Assembly: GCA_964508715.1 (NCBI GenBank)
Contig: CAZDUX010000003.1
Coordinates: 160,369 to 224,368, forward strand
DNA from: JAKALX01 sp964508715
GTDB lineage: Bacteria > Chloroflexota > Dehalococcoidia > Tepidiformales > Tepidiformaceae
Reading direction: 5' to 3'
DNA length: 64,000 nucleotides
Numbering within the stretch: the stretch's first letter is position 1; every line of letters starts with the position of its first letter. This document shows, piece by piece, positions 25,973 to 34,047 of this stretch. The notes under the pieces are model-generated. The model worked only from the letters and a program-made list of their open reading frames with translations. It did no database searches and was not told the origin of the DNA. The translations under genes and the position numbers were made by a program.

Positions 25973-26566
25973 TCAAACCGAGAAAGAGCCGCCGCCCGTC
26001 CGCATCTCCATCAGCCATGCATCTCGCGGTTCCCCCTCATGGAACTCATGCTGCGGGAGCACCCGGACCTTCTGGAACCCGGCCTTTTCGTAGGCACGGA
26101 TCGCTCGCGGATTGTCCACCCGGGGATCGATCACGAGCCGCTGTACGTCGTTGCGTGCCCACAGGTAGTCGACGACCAACCGAAGAGCCTGTGGTCCGAG
26201 CCCCCGGCCCCACCAGGCCGGGTCGCCGATCCACATGTCAATTCCCCAGGCACCAACGTCCTGGCTCAGTCCGTAGCCCGCGAGATGGTCCGAGCCCTGG
26301 ATCGGGTAGTACTGGATCAGCCCGACGGGCACTCCACGATGCTCGACCAGGCAGACCCGGACTTCCGACTCACGGCGAACGCGCGGACGATACTTCGGGA
26401 GAAGCCGTTCGAGCGGCCATGCGTTATCACGGCCATAGACCCACTCCAACACGCGGTCATCGGTGAGCCACTGGGCGACAAGCTGATATTCCGCCAGTTC
26501 ATCCCGCATCGGGCGAACCAGCACGTCGCCCCCGGCATCGGTCAGAGAATCGAATTCGATATCCAC
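25973..26566 (-). CDS. GNAT acetyltransferase resembling AAC(6') enzymes
   Basis: A 197-residue GCN5-type acetyltransferase. Landmarks are VLVRPMRDELAEYQLVAQWL at the start, WGIDMWIGDPAWWGRGLG (beta-4 with the CoA-binding R-G-x-G loop), VQRLVIDPRVDNPRAIRAYEKAGF and the C-terminal strand. The IDPRVDNPRAIRAYEKAGF signature is very like aminoglycoside 6'-N-acetyltransferases and also siderophore-type acylases, so the real substrate is open. GTG 26566 is chosen because GGAGAG lies 8 bases upstream; an alternative GTG is at 26605. It is convergent with copA. Confidence 0.78.
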   Translation of the reverse strand: MDIEFDSLTDAGGDVLVRPMRDELAEYQLVAQWLTDDRVLEWVYGRDNAWPLERLLPKYRPRVRRESEVRVCLVEHRGVPVGLIQYYPIQGSDHLAGYGLSQDVGAWGIDMWIGDPAWWGRGLGPQALRLVVDYLWARNDVQRLVIDPRVDNPRAIRAYEKAGFQKVRVLPQHEFHEGEPRDAWLMEMRTGGGSFSV

Positions 26567-26634
26567 AGTCAGTGTCTCTCCCGCGGAAATGCCGTGGCCT
26601 CGCACTCATGTGCAACGGCGAGCCGCGAGCGCCA

Positions 26635-27603
26635 TCAGAACAGGTACGTCGTCCCGACCGCATTGTGGACATACGAATCGGGCATCGCGGCGGCGATCGC
26701 CTGCTGCGCCTTGTAGCCGGTGCAGTGCGCGGGGACGATCACATCCGGGCCAAAGTCACGGAGGGTGTCGATAGTGAGCGGGATGAGCGGTTCAAAATAG
26801 GCGCCAGGCATGTGAAAGCCACCGAGCACACCGTGGATACGGTCGATCCCCGTCACCTGTCTCGCTGCAGTCACGATATTGACGATCCCCGCATGCCCAC
26901 AGCCAGTGAGTACCACGAGCCCCTTGCCCTTCACGTTTGCGACGAGTGCCTGGTCGTCGAGGAGATGTGGTTCGGGTTCCCATCCGTGCCCGGCGTCCTT
27001 CTGGAAGAACGGGAACCCTTGTTCGAAGTCCGTGACACGTGGTACCTCACCGGTCAGCAGTAAGGCCCCCTGGAAGAGGAGCGAGGGGTCCTCGCTTTCC
27101 ACGATCTCGAACCCGGCTCCTTCGATGGCAGAGCGCGACGGTGGCGGCAGGATTCGCGGTTCGCCAACTGGCGGAGCCATCCGCCGCCGGGTGAAAGCCA
27201 GGCGGTGAACGAGCATGGGCATGTTCGCCGACCCCAATCGATCGACCAGCCCGGCAAGCCCCGCGGTGTGGTCGGCGTGACCGTGTGAGAGGGCCACTGC
27301 CTCGACGTCTTTCGGGTCGATCTCCAGCTGTGCCATGTTTTCTACCATGCCGTTCGCCGAGACGCCGGTGTCGAAGAGGATCGTGTGGCGGTCACCCCCG
27401 ACCGTGACCGTGACAAGTGCTGAGAAGCCGTGTTCCGCGTGAAGCGTTTCGAGTCCCTCACCTGCCTCGAGAAACGGGTTGCGCGGGGCCTTCGCGCCTG
27501 GATGGCGGCGAACTCCCTCCTCTCCAGGGAGCAACCCGTCGACCTGGTTGTCGACGAGGATGGTGATCTCGAGGGCATCGGCTTCGAGCAGCGGAATCGG
27601 CAC
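26635..27603 (-). CDS. MBL-fold metallo-hydrolase (dihydropterin/MptA-side family)
   Basis: A 322-residue metallo-beta-lactamase-fold hydrolase. The metal motif VALSHGHADHTAGL is complete, HTILFDTGVSANGM is upstream, LTGCGHAGIVNIV gives a later His, and the C-terminal VIVPAHCTGYKAQ supplies the last ligand. This arrangement matches the subgroup annotated as 7,8-dihydropterin-6-methyl-4-(beta-D-ribofuranosyl)-aminobenzene-5'-phosphate synthase-like, whose bacterial members have mostly unknown roles. The start is GTG 27603, with AAAGGAG 6 bases upstream. It is divergent from ispG. Confidence 0.82.
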   Translation of the reverse strand: MPIPLLEADALEITILVDNQVDGLLPGEEGVRRHPGAKAPRNPFLEAGEGLETLHAEHGFSALVTVTVGGDRHTILFDTGVSANGMVENMAQLEIDPKDVEAVALSHGHADHTAGLAGLVDRLGSANMPMLVHRLAFTRRRMAPPVGEPRILPPPSRSAIEGAGFEIVESEDPSLLFQGALLLTGEVPRVTDFEQGFPFFQKDAGHGWEPEPHLLDDQALVANVKGKGLVVLTGCGHAGIVNIVTAARQVTGIDRIHGVLGGFHMPGAYFEPLIPLTIDTLRDFGPDVIVPAHCTGYKAQQAIAAAMPDSYVHNAVGTTYLF

Positions 27604-27691
27604 GAGCGGCTCCTTTGAGTTGCTTCGAAACCGATTCTACGGTGGGCGTGCACCCCACGGTGTTGCCTGGCCAACTGCTACACTGCCAGAC

Positions 27692-28852
27692 ATGAAGCGC
27701 GCAAATACCCGTCCCGTCCGCGCCGGTTCCGTCACTATCGGTGGCGGCAACCCCATCGTCGTCCAGTCCATGTGCGCAACTCGCACGCAGGATGTCGAGG
27801 CGACCGTCAACCAGGCACGCATGCTCCATGAAGCGGGGGCCGGACTGGTTCGTATTGCGATCGATAGCCACAAGGATGTCGAAGCCCTCCGGGAAGTTCG
27901 TGCTCGCGTCCCGGAGGTGAATATCGTCATCGACCTCCAGGAGAACTACCGGCTCATCTCTGAGGTGGCGCCGATCGTCAACAAGGTGCGCTACAACCCG
28001 GGTCATCTCTACCACCATGAGAAGCAGAAGGCCGTGCGTGACAAGGTGGCGTTCATCGCCGACGTGGCCGCCCGGAATGACATCGCCCTGCGCGTTGGCG
28101 TGAACTGCGGCTCGGTTGACCCCGAAATGGCAGCACGATTCGAAGGTGCTGACGAGCCGAAGCTCGAGGGTGTAACGGCCATGGTCGAAAGTGCGCTCGA
28201 ACACTGCCGTTACCTCGACGATAGCGGCTTCACACGCTACGTCGTTTCCATGAAGGACAGTGACCCGCGCAAAGTGATCGAAGGGAACGTGCGGTTCGCC
28301 GCGGCCCGGCCCGATGTCCCGCTTCACCTCGGTGTCACCGAGGCCGGAATGCTCCCCGACGGAGTTATCAAGACGCGGATCGCGTTCGAACAACTCCTCA
28401 GCCGGGGTATCGGCGATACCCTCCGTGTTTCGCTCACCCTCCCCTTCGCGGAGAAGTGGAAGGAAGTCGAGGCGGGAAGGCAGATCATCACCGATGTCGA
28501 AGCCGGGCGGTTCCGCTCGGTTCCCGTCTTCCAGGAACATGGGCTGAACATCATCAGCTGCCCGAGTTGCAGCCGTGTCGAGAATGAAGCCTTCATCGAT
28601 CTCGCCATGAAGGTGAAGGAGATGAGCGTCTATGCCAAGGATTACGACATAACCATTGCCGTCATGGGCTGCCGGGTGAATGGACCGGGTGAGACCGACG
28701 ACGCGGACCTTGGCCTCTGGTGCGCACCCAACTTCGTGAACCTGAAGCGTGGCGAGGAAGAACTTGGGGCCTTCCCCTACGACACTGTTCTCGATCGTCT
28801 CCGGGTCGAACTGGATGCGATCATCGAGCAGAAGAAGCTCGCCAGGGTCTAG
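27692..28852 (+). CDS. ispG: 4-hydroxy-3-methylbut-2-enyl diphosphate synthase (flavodoxin)
   Basis: A 386-residue IspG (GcpE) of the MEP isoprenoid pathway, converting MEcPP to HMBPP with a [4Fe-4S] cluster. The TIM-barrel part has PIVVQSMCATRTQDVEATVNQ and LRVGVNCGS; the cluster region has ISCPSCSRVE and MGCRVNGPGE, giving three Cys and the Glu ligand. Length is typical of the bacterial form without a plant-type insertion. ATG 27692 fits the family N-terminus (KRANTRPVRAGSVTIGGG). Its product pathway feeds the prenyl synthase at 57681. Confidence 0.95.
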   Translation: MKRANTRPVRAGSVTIGGGNPIVVQSMCATRTQDVEATVNQARMLHEAGAGLVRIAIDSHKDVEALREVRARVPEVNIVIDLQENYRLISEVAPIVNKVRYNPGHLYHHEKQKAVRDKVAFIADVAARNDIALRVGVNCGSVDPEMAARFEGADEPKLEGVTAMVESALEHCRYLDDSGFTRYVVSMKDSDPRKVIEGNVRFAAARPDVPLHLGVTEAGMLPDGVIKTRIAFEQLLSRGIGDTLRVSLTLPFAEKWKEVEAGRQIITDVEAGRFRSVPVFQEHGLNIISCPSCSRVENEAFIDLAMKVKEMSVYAKDYDITIAVMGCRVNGPGETDDADLGLWCAPNFVNLKRGEEELGAFPYDTVLDRLRVELDAIIEQKKLARV

Positions 28853-28900
28853 GCCCCCCCGCTTCCAGAAGCGATGCCCGCTTCGGCGTATGCTTCCGGC

Positions 28901-29608
28901 ATGACAGCTATTGGGACCGTCGTCGCTATTACTCGCTACCCCGTGAAATCGATGCAAGGGGAGTCACTCGAGTCTACGGACATTGGTTTCCAGGGTATTG
29001 CCGGAGACCGGATGTACGCATTTGTCCAGGACGGGGTTCATTCGCCGTTCCCCTGGCTCACGGGCCGCGAATGCCCGGCACTCCTGGAGTGCCAGCCTGT
29101 GTGGGAGCCGGTTGAAGGTGGCAGACCCCGACTTGCGGTTACCGTGCCGGGTGGCGAGCGGCTGCATGTCGACGCCGAGGGATTACGTGGGCGCATCGAG
29201 ATGCTCGCCGGACGCCCGGTCCGCCTTCACAGCGATCACCGAGGCAACCACGATATCGCCTACATCTCACTCATCACCACGGCAACGGTTCGAAAGCTCT
29301 GCCAGGCGGCAGGAGTACCAATTGACTACCGCCGGTTCCGTATGAACCTCGTCATCGACGCGGGCGATGAGCCATTCAGCGAGCTGCACTGGGTCGGACG
29401 GTCGCTGGCGATCGGAGGAGTTGGATTGGCGGTAACCGAGCAGGACCGCCGCTGCCAGATGATCACGCTCGACCCCGAGGGTGGCGATGCAGCACCGGCC
29501 ATGCTCAAGGCTGCCGGTGAACTCAATGATGCATTCGCCGGTGTCTACGCCTCGGTGCTTGCCAGAGGGAGAGTCGCCGTCGGCGATTCGCTGATGCTTG
29601 CCGGCTGA
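28901..29608 (+). CDS. MOSC domain protein (YcbX/YiiM-type)
   Basis: A 235-residue protein: MOSC N-terminal beta-barrel (ITRYPVKSMQGESLESTDI, GIAGDRMYAFV) followed by a MOSC domain with RFRMNLVIDAGDEPFSEL and VTEQDRRCQMITLDPEGG. The Cys in DRRCQM corresponds to the conserved MOSC cysteine thought to bind the molybdenum cofactor or persulfide. Relatives include YcbX, mARC and MOCOS C-termini, which reduce N-hydroxylated compounds. ATG 28901 is preferred to an ATG at 28874. It follows ispG by 48 bases and ends one base before the convergent MarR gene. Confidence 0.85.
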   Translation: MTAIGTVVAITRYPVKSMQGESLESTDIGFQGIAGDRMYAFVQDGVHSPFPWLTGRECPALLECQPVWEPVEGGRPRLAVTVPGGERLHVDAEGLRGRIEMLAGRPVRLHSDHRGNHDIAYISLITTATVRKLCQAAGVPIDYRRFRMNLVIDAGDEPFSELHWVGRSLAIGGVGLAVTEQDRRCQMITLDPEGGDAAPAMLKAAGELNDAFAGVYASVLARGRVAVGDSLMLAG

Positions 29609-29609
29609 G

Positions 29610-30083
29610 CTACCAGCAACCCCGTGTGCGCAGTGCCATTACGTGGTCGACTCCGCCGCTCATGTCGATGAACTCCTGGAGGGCACACCGCAGGCTCTGG
29701 GCCATTGACGGCCCAACTCTGTCCGCCAACGCCTCTTCGATTTCGCGGCCCGCAAGGCAAATCTCGGACAGGAGGGTACGAGCCCGTGTGGTCAGTGCGA
29801 TGATTTTCACTCGCCGGTCAGTTGTCAGGGGCTCGCGTGTGGCCAGCCCAGCCTCCTCGAGTTCATCAACCAGTGCGACCGCAGCCTGCTTGCTGGTGCC
29901 CAGCCGCCGGGCGAGCGCAGTGATCGTCGTGTCATTCCGGGCGAGCATGCGGATAACAAAGAGGTGGGCGGGACGAACCTCACCCAGGCCGGCGCTGGCG
30001 ATTCGCCTGCCAAGCCGCTCGGCGTACGCGCGGTGTACTGCAGAAAAGAGGATCCCTATATCCGGCCGTTCATCACCCCTAAT
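29610..30083 (-). CDS. MarR family transcriptional regulator with non-canonical start
   Basis: A winged-helix MarR repressor of about 157 residues. ITALARRLGTSKQAAVALVD is the recognition region and LTTDRRVKIIALTTRARTLL the wing and following helix. The first ATG in frame (29948) would remove the N-terminal dimerisation helix. However, the frame is open upstream and encodes a normal MarR N-terminus (RPDIGILFSAVHRAYAERLG, then RPAHLFVIRML). No ATG, GTG or TTG occurs in frame back to the TAG near 30090; ATT at 30083 with AGTAGGA upstream is the best start candidate. The alternative is a frameshift, since an out-of-frame ATG sits at the expected place. A palindrome at 30094-30108 is a likely operator. 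Confidence 0.72.
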   Translation of the reverse strand: MRGDERPDIGILFSAVHRAYAERLGRRIASAGLGEVRPAHLFVIRMLARNDTTITALARRLGTSKQAAVALVDELEEAGLATREPLTTDRRVKIIALTTRARTLLSEICLAGREIEEALADRVGPSMAQSLRCALQEFIDMSGGVDHVMALRTRGCW

Positions 30084-30093
30084 TGGATCCTAC

Positions 30094-30108
30094 TTAGCCT
30101 CTGGCTAA
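30094..30108. promoter_or_regulatory. Candidate MarR operator
   Basis: A perfect 6-bp inverted repeat with a 3-base centre, TTAGCC-TCT-GGCTAA, 11 bases upstream of the proposed MarR start and in the gap shared with the divergent hemerythrin gene. Size and placement fit a MarR-dimer operator controlling one or both genes. Nearby, 30123-30146 holds three imperfect 8-bp tandem units (GGCGGACC twice, then GGCGGCCC). Confidence 0.5.
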
Positions 30109-30285
30109 TGATCATCATGCGCGGCGGACCGGCGGACCGGCGGCCCGGGGATGCGTTGTCTATGTACCGGGCTGGGTCATACGACTGGTGCGACCTAAGT
30201 CACGGCCCGTTCGCTGTGGAGAGCTACCCTTGGGCTGTATGAGTCGCTTCGCCGGCCTATGGCGAGCGGCGGGAGGGGGTCGGCT

Positions 30286-30753
30286 GTGACCACTTTTGCT
30301 ATTGCGGAAACACTCGAACACGACCACCGGGCCATCGACGAGGAACTCGAGCGCGTCAAGGCGGGTTTGAAGCGAGGTGAGTGGCACCGTGAGCTATTTG
30401 AGCACGCGGCTGATGAACTTCGGCACCATATCTACGTGGAGGAGGAGACGCTCTTCCCATCGTTGCGGCAGGCCGGGATGGTCGCACCCGTATTCGTCAT
30501 GATCCGTGAACACGGTGAGATCTGGCGGGCACTCGATGCGGTGCGGTCGGAGGATGGCCGTGACATGGATCGCGCCATGGCAGCGTTCGAGAGCATGGAA
30601 GCCGTTCTCTCGGCGCATAACTTCAAGGAAGAACAGATCCTCTACCCGGCCAGCGATTCGACGCTGGACCCCGAGCATATCGAGGCAGTCCGGGCTGCAT
30701 TCGAGGACAGCAAACGTCCGGAGGAGTGGTTTCCGCAGGCGCTGCGGGGATAA
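30286..30753 (+). CDS. Hemerythrin-like HHE-domain protein
   Basis: A 155-residue four-helix protein with hemerythrin-type iron ligands: LEHDHRAID (first His), HHIYVEEETLFP (His-x3-Glu), IREHGEI and AHNFKEEQILYP (His-x3-Glu). This complete set points to a diiron site; relatives bind O2 or NO or serve in nitrosative/oxidative stress and iron storage. GTG 30286 is preferred because the strong GGGAGGGGG ribosome site lies just before it; an ATG at 30259 lacks one. It is divergent from the MarR gene, which may regulate it. A strong hairpin terminator follows. Confidence 0.83.
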   Translation: MTTFAIAETLEHDHRAIDEELERVKAGLKRGEWHRELFEHAADELRHHIYVEEETLFPSLRQAGMVAPVFVMIREHGEIWRALDAVRSEDGRDMDRAMAAFESMEAVLSAHNFKEEQILYPASDSTLDPEHIEAVRAAFEDSKRPEEWFPQALRG

Positions 30754-30784
30754 GCTTCACCACGACGAAAGGTACCCGAACGTA

Positions 30785-30816
30785 GAAGGGGGCCCGCATG
30801 TAAGCGGGCCCCCTTC
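30785..30816. terminator. Bidirectional hairpin terminator
   Basis: GAAGGGGGCCCGC (30785-30797) and its exact complement (30804-30816) form a 13-bp stem with a 6-base loop. It lies between the 3' ends of the hemerythrin gene and ssrA, 11 bases past the CCA end of the tmRNA, and can serve both. Confidence 0.88.
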
Positions 30817-30826
30817 GGGTTGTCGA

Positions 30827-31183
30827 TGGTGGAGACGCGGGAGAGTTGAACTCCCGGTCCAGCAAAGTTCAGCTCCGGATTATCCTACAGGCTTTCCCAC
30901 CGATTTGGGTCTCGCCGCCCGGGTACAGTGGTGGTCCCCATCCCTTGCGGCCAGCCGACAAGTCTTTCGCGAACTGCATCGGCGTCGATTCGCGGCACCC
31001 TGGCATTGCAGCGCCTCAGGCAACCCCACCAGGGCGAGGGTCGCGAGAGACGTCGTCACTTATTAAGCGGCGAGAGCGAGTTGACGGTTGCCAACTATTT
31101 TTGGACGCCTGATTTACGAGGGTGACATCCAACCTCGGCCTGCTACCCGGCTACCTAGCTCCCTGTCGAATCCTTTCGTCCCC
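30827..31183 (-). ncRNA. ssrA: tmRNA (trans-translation RNA)
   Basis: A 357-base tmRNA that rescues stalled ribosomes. The 5' end GGGGACG (31183-31177) pairs with the 3' CGTCTCC before ACCA, forming a 7-bp acceptor stem whose third pair is G-U, the alanine identity element. The 5' region continues AAAGGATTCGACAGGGAGC, and the T arm GGGAG-TTCAACT-CTCCC is intact near the 3' end. The tag reading frame (31092-31066) starts after AATAGTT and reads GNRQLALAA followed by TAA TAA (31065-31060), giving an (A)GNRQLALAA degradation tag. CCA is encoded. A promoter and a terminator bracket the gene. Confidence 0.96.
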
Positions 31184-31193
31184 AGATAGACCG

Positions 31194-31223
31194 ATTCTAG
31201 CACAGGTGTTCGCCCACCTTCAA
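31194..31223 (-). promoter_or_regulatory. ssrA promoter
   Basis: On the minus strand TTGAAG (31223-31218), an 18-base spacer and TAGAAT (31199-31194) form a good sigma-70-type promoter. The -10 is 10 bases upstream of the mature tmRNA 5' end, so a few leader bases are probably trimmed by RNase P. Confidence 0.75.
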
Positions 31224-31227
31224 TGGA

Positions 31228-32100
31228 CTACAGGCCAAGCGACTCCCAGAGTGGCGATCCTTCGAGCAACTCGGTCATCCGCTCGAGTTTGCGCTCGCCG
31301 TGAAACCGCGTGTGGTCGAAGATACCTTCGAGCGCAATGACCGTGTTCTCCGTATCGGTGCGTGAGAGCAGCACTGGTACTCCGTTTGCGGATGCAGCGT
31401 CGAAGAGATACCCCATTGGCATGCGGCCGCCGGTCAGGATGAGGAACTCGGGGTCGCCGCGCATCGCTGCGAGGTGCTGATCTGTCTTGTCAAAACGTAC
31501 AACCACCGCTTTGGTGTCGAACCGGCGGAAATATGGCTGGCCCGCGTCGGATGCGATGGGGGCGATCACCAGGTGATCGCACGTCCGCGTGTTCTCCCAG
31601 TCACCCGGGACGAGGATCTCGGCGTTGAGGGCCGCCTTCGCATCATCGACGCTGAAGCCAGCGAGTATCCTGTCCTCGCCGAGTTCGACAATGTTGCCGT
31701 TCGTGCGAACGCCCTTCAGGCCGCTAACATCGGTAACCACGGTCGCGATAGGCGAAAGGCCGGCGGGCGCGGCTTTCGGCGCCGAGTGGCGGGCTGCCAA
31801 AACGATGCTCGCACCGGCTATCGATGCCGCGCTGGCACTGTCCGCTTCAACGACGGCGATGCTGTCGCCCCCGGGATCGCTCACGTCGCCCGGCGCGGCG
31901 ACACCGACCGGGCCGCCAGGCACGAAGGAAAGGGATGCGAAGTAGCTTGCATCGAGGCCAGCATTCGACCCTTCCCCGGCGATACGTGTGAGCGTGACCG
32001 GTCGGCCAAGGTAGGCAAAATGCCGGGCGATAGCTACGGCGACGCCGGTCTTGCCTTCGCCGGGCTGCTGCGAGGTAACGACAACGATGGGCACGGGCAC
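31228..32100 (-). CDS. P-loop and DRTGG domain protein
   Basis: A 290-residue protein with a BioD/CobQ-like N-terminal P-loop domain (VVVTSQQPGEGKTGVAVAIA) and a C-terminal DRTGG domain (about 165-285: CDHLVIAPIASDAGQPYF, PEFLILTGGRMPMG, PVLLSRTDTENTVIAL). This pair forms the N-terminal, non-catalytic half of long phosphotransacetylases; as a free-standing protein its role is unknown, possibly regulatory nucleotide binding. The catalytic phosphotransacetylase part is absent. Start is GTG 32100 (PVPIVVVTSQQPGEGKT). It lies just upstream of ssrA, which has its own promoter. Confidence 0.78.
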   Translation of the reverse strand: MPVPIVVVTSQQPGEGKTGVAVAIARHFAYLGRPVTLTRIAGEGSNAGLDASYFASLSFVPGGPVGVAAPGDVSDPGGDSIAVVEADSASAASIAGASIVLAARHSAPKAAPAGLSPIATVVTDVSGLKGVRTNGNIVELGEDRILAGFSVDDAKAALNAEILVPGDWENTRTCDHLVIAPIASDAGQPYFRRFDTKAVVVRFDKTDQHLAAMRGDPEFLILTGGRMPMGYLFDAASANGVPVLLSRTDTENTVIALEGIFDHTRFHGERKLERMTELLEGSPLWESLGL

Positions 32101-32280
32101 ACTCCCACGCGGGTTACGCGGCTGCCCCGATTGTGACGAAATGCGCGAATCCCGGCAAGGAAAAGGGGTGCTGTAGAACTCGGGAAATCTCCTCCGAGGG
32201 CTGTCTGCGAGTGTCCGTTGGGTCTGCCCACCTCATAATGGCCTGCACACAGACCTCGTTCGAAAGGGACCTACTCGCGC

Positions 32281-33453
32281 ATGGCCCGAGATTTCGCAGC
32301 CGATATCCTCGATCCCATCGCCCAGGAGATCGTCACCAACGTTGGCATCTGGGTGGATAAGGAGGTGAAGCCAAACGCCAGCGAGTTCGAACATGCCGAC
32401 CAGTTCCCCGAGCCGATGCTCAAGGGCATGTCGGATATGGGCCTCTTCGGGATCAAGATCCCCGAGCGGTACGGTGGTCTCGATCTCTCGTTCGAGTGCT
32501 ATGCCGGCGTCTGCATGGAACTCGCTCGTGGCTGGATGAGCCTCGCAGGCATTATCAATACCCATGTCCTCGTGGGTTACGCCATCAGTGAATACGGGAC
32601 CGAGGAGCAGAAGAGCCACTATCTGCCGAAGCTCGTCGAGCCGGAGATCCGCTGCGCGCTGAGTATCACAGAGCCCGATGCCGGTTCGGACGCACAGGCT
32701 ATCAAGACGACGGCCCGCCGTGACGGCGACGAATACATTATCAACGGTCAGAAGATGTGGGTGACGAACGGGCACCGCGCGGGCGTCTACCTGGTGATGA
32801 CCAAGACGGATCTGAATGCGCAGCCTCGGCACAAGGGAATCACTGCGTTCCTTGTGCCGCACGATGCACCTGGCTTCATCAAGGGGAAGAAGTTCGACAA
32901 GCTCGGTTACAAGGGCGTCGAGACAACGGAGCTCGCCTTCGACGACGCACGCGTTTCTGCAAGCGCGGTGCTTGGTGGCAAAGAAGGTTCTGGTTTCCAG
33001 CACATCATGTCCGCGCTCGAAGTCGGGCGGATAAACGTTGCGGCACGCGGTGTCGGTGTCGCCCAGGGCGCCTTCGACGATGCGATTCGCTACGCGCAGG
33101 TGCGAGAAGCGTTTGGGAAGCCGATCTTCGAACACCAGGCGCAGCAGATCCGCCTCGCTGAGATGGCAACGAAGATCCGCGCTGCCCGCCTGCTCACGTT
33201 CGACGCTGCCCGGAAAAAGGACTCGGGTGTGCGCAGCGACCTCGATGCAGGGATGGCCAAGCTGTTTTCGACCGAAATCGCCCAGGAGGTCGTCCTCGAC
33301 GCGATGCGCATCCACGGGGGCGTCGCCTACAGCAAGGAGCTCCCGCTCGAGCGCTACTACCGCGATGCGCCACTCATGATCATCGCCGAAGGCACCAGCG
33401 ACATCCAGAAGATCGTGATCGCGCGCAATCTCGTTCGCGACTACCCGGTCTAG
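32281..33453 (+). CDS. Acyl-CoA dehydrogenase
   Basis: A 390-residue flavoprotein of the acyl-CoA dehydrogenase family, introducing the alpha-beta double bond in acyl-CoA. N-terminal helical domain, then CALSITEPDAGSDAQAIKTT and MWVTNGHRAGVY (FAD/substrate beta domain), GVAQGAFDDAIRYAQVREAFG, and the C-terminal YRDAPLMIIAEGTSDIQKIV with Glu370 as the likely catalytic base. Length and motifs match medium/short-chain enzymes; chain length cannot be told. ATG 32281 is preceded by AAGGGA. The MaoC-type hydratase gene 40 bases downstream is a natural next step in beta-oxidation or a side pathway. Confidence 0.92.
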   Translation: MARDFAADILDPIAQEIVTNVGIWVDKEVKPNASEFEHADQFPEPMLKGMSDMGLFGIKIPERYGGLDLSFECYAGVCMELARGWMSLAGIINTHVLVGYAISEYGTEEQKSHYLPKLVEPEIRCALSITEPDAGSDAQAIKTTARRDGDEYIINGQKMWVTNGHRAGVYLVMTKTDLNAQPRHKGITAFLVPHDAPGFIKGKKFDKLGYKGVETTELAFDDARVSASAVLGGKEGSGFQHIMSALEVGRINVAARGVGVAQGAFDDAIRYAQVREAFGKPIFEHQAQQIRLAEMATKIRAARLLTFDAARKKDSGVRSDLDAGMAKLFSTEIAQEVVLDAMRIHGGVAYSKELPLERYYRDAPLMIIAEGTSDIQKIVIARNLVRDYPV

Positions 33454-33493
33454 CCATTCACGATTCCCTGATCTCGAGAAGAGGAGGCTTTAT

Positions 33494-33970
33494 ATGGCGA
33501 TATATGATGGACGCGATAAGTTTGGCCGCTACTACGAGGAGTTTGAACCCGGTGATGTGTACAAGCACTGGCCTGGCAAGACGATTACGGAGGAGATGGA
33601 TCATCTCTTCTGTGACATGACCATGAACCACCATCCCCTTCACTCGGATGCCTGGTATGCCGAGGAAGAAACCCAGTTCAAAAAGAACGTGGTCGTTGGC
33701 AACCTCGTCTACTCGCTGGTTCTCGGGATGAGCGTCCCGGACGTCTCAGGTAAGGCAATTGCCAACCTCGAGATTGAGACCCTCAAGCACTCTAAACCGA
33801 CGTTCCATGGCGACACGATTCGTGCCGAGACGGTGGTGCTCGACAAGGTCGAGTCTTCGTCGAAGCCTGACCGCGGCATCGTCACCGTCGAGACGCGTGG
33901 CTTCAACCAGCGGGGCGAGGAGGTCTGCTACTTCCGCCGCAAGGTCATGGTACCGAAGCGCCCATCGTAG
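33494..33970 (+). CDS. MaoC-like (hotdog) enoyl-CoA hydratase
   Basis: A 158-residue hotdog-fold protein of the MaoC dehydratase family. FCDMTMNHHPLHSDAWYA contains the hydratase-2-type Asp/Asn...His pattern for water addition to enoyl-CoA, and VVVGNLVYSLVLGM with KHSKPTFHGDTIRAETVVLD complete the fold. It most resembles mesaconyl/2-methylfumaryl-CoA hydratase-type single-domain members, but the substrate is unproven. A near-perfect ribosome site, AGGAGG, precedes ATG 33494. It is likely co-transcribed with the acyl-CoA dehydrogenase. Confidence 0.86.
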   Translation: MAIYDGRDKFGRYYEEFEPGDVYKHWPGKTITEEMDHLFCDMTMNHHPLHSDAWYAEEETQFKKNVVVGNLVYSLVLGMSVPDVSGKAIANLEIETLKHSKPTFHGDTIRAETVVLDKVESSSKPDRGIVTVETRGFNQRGEEVCYFRRKVMVPKRPS

Positions 33971-34047
33971 GACCTGTCCCGCACCAACTCGAGGCGAAAC
34001 GGGGTATCTCGGCCGGCGAACTCTCGAGCGTCGCCAGCGAGTAGCGG

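Noticed and set aside
27458..28957. 499-codon open frame on the minus strand
   Set aside because: It is antisense to ispG, which has complete family motifs.
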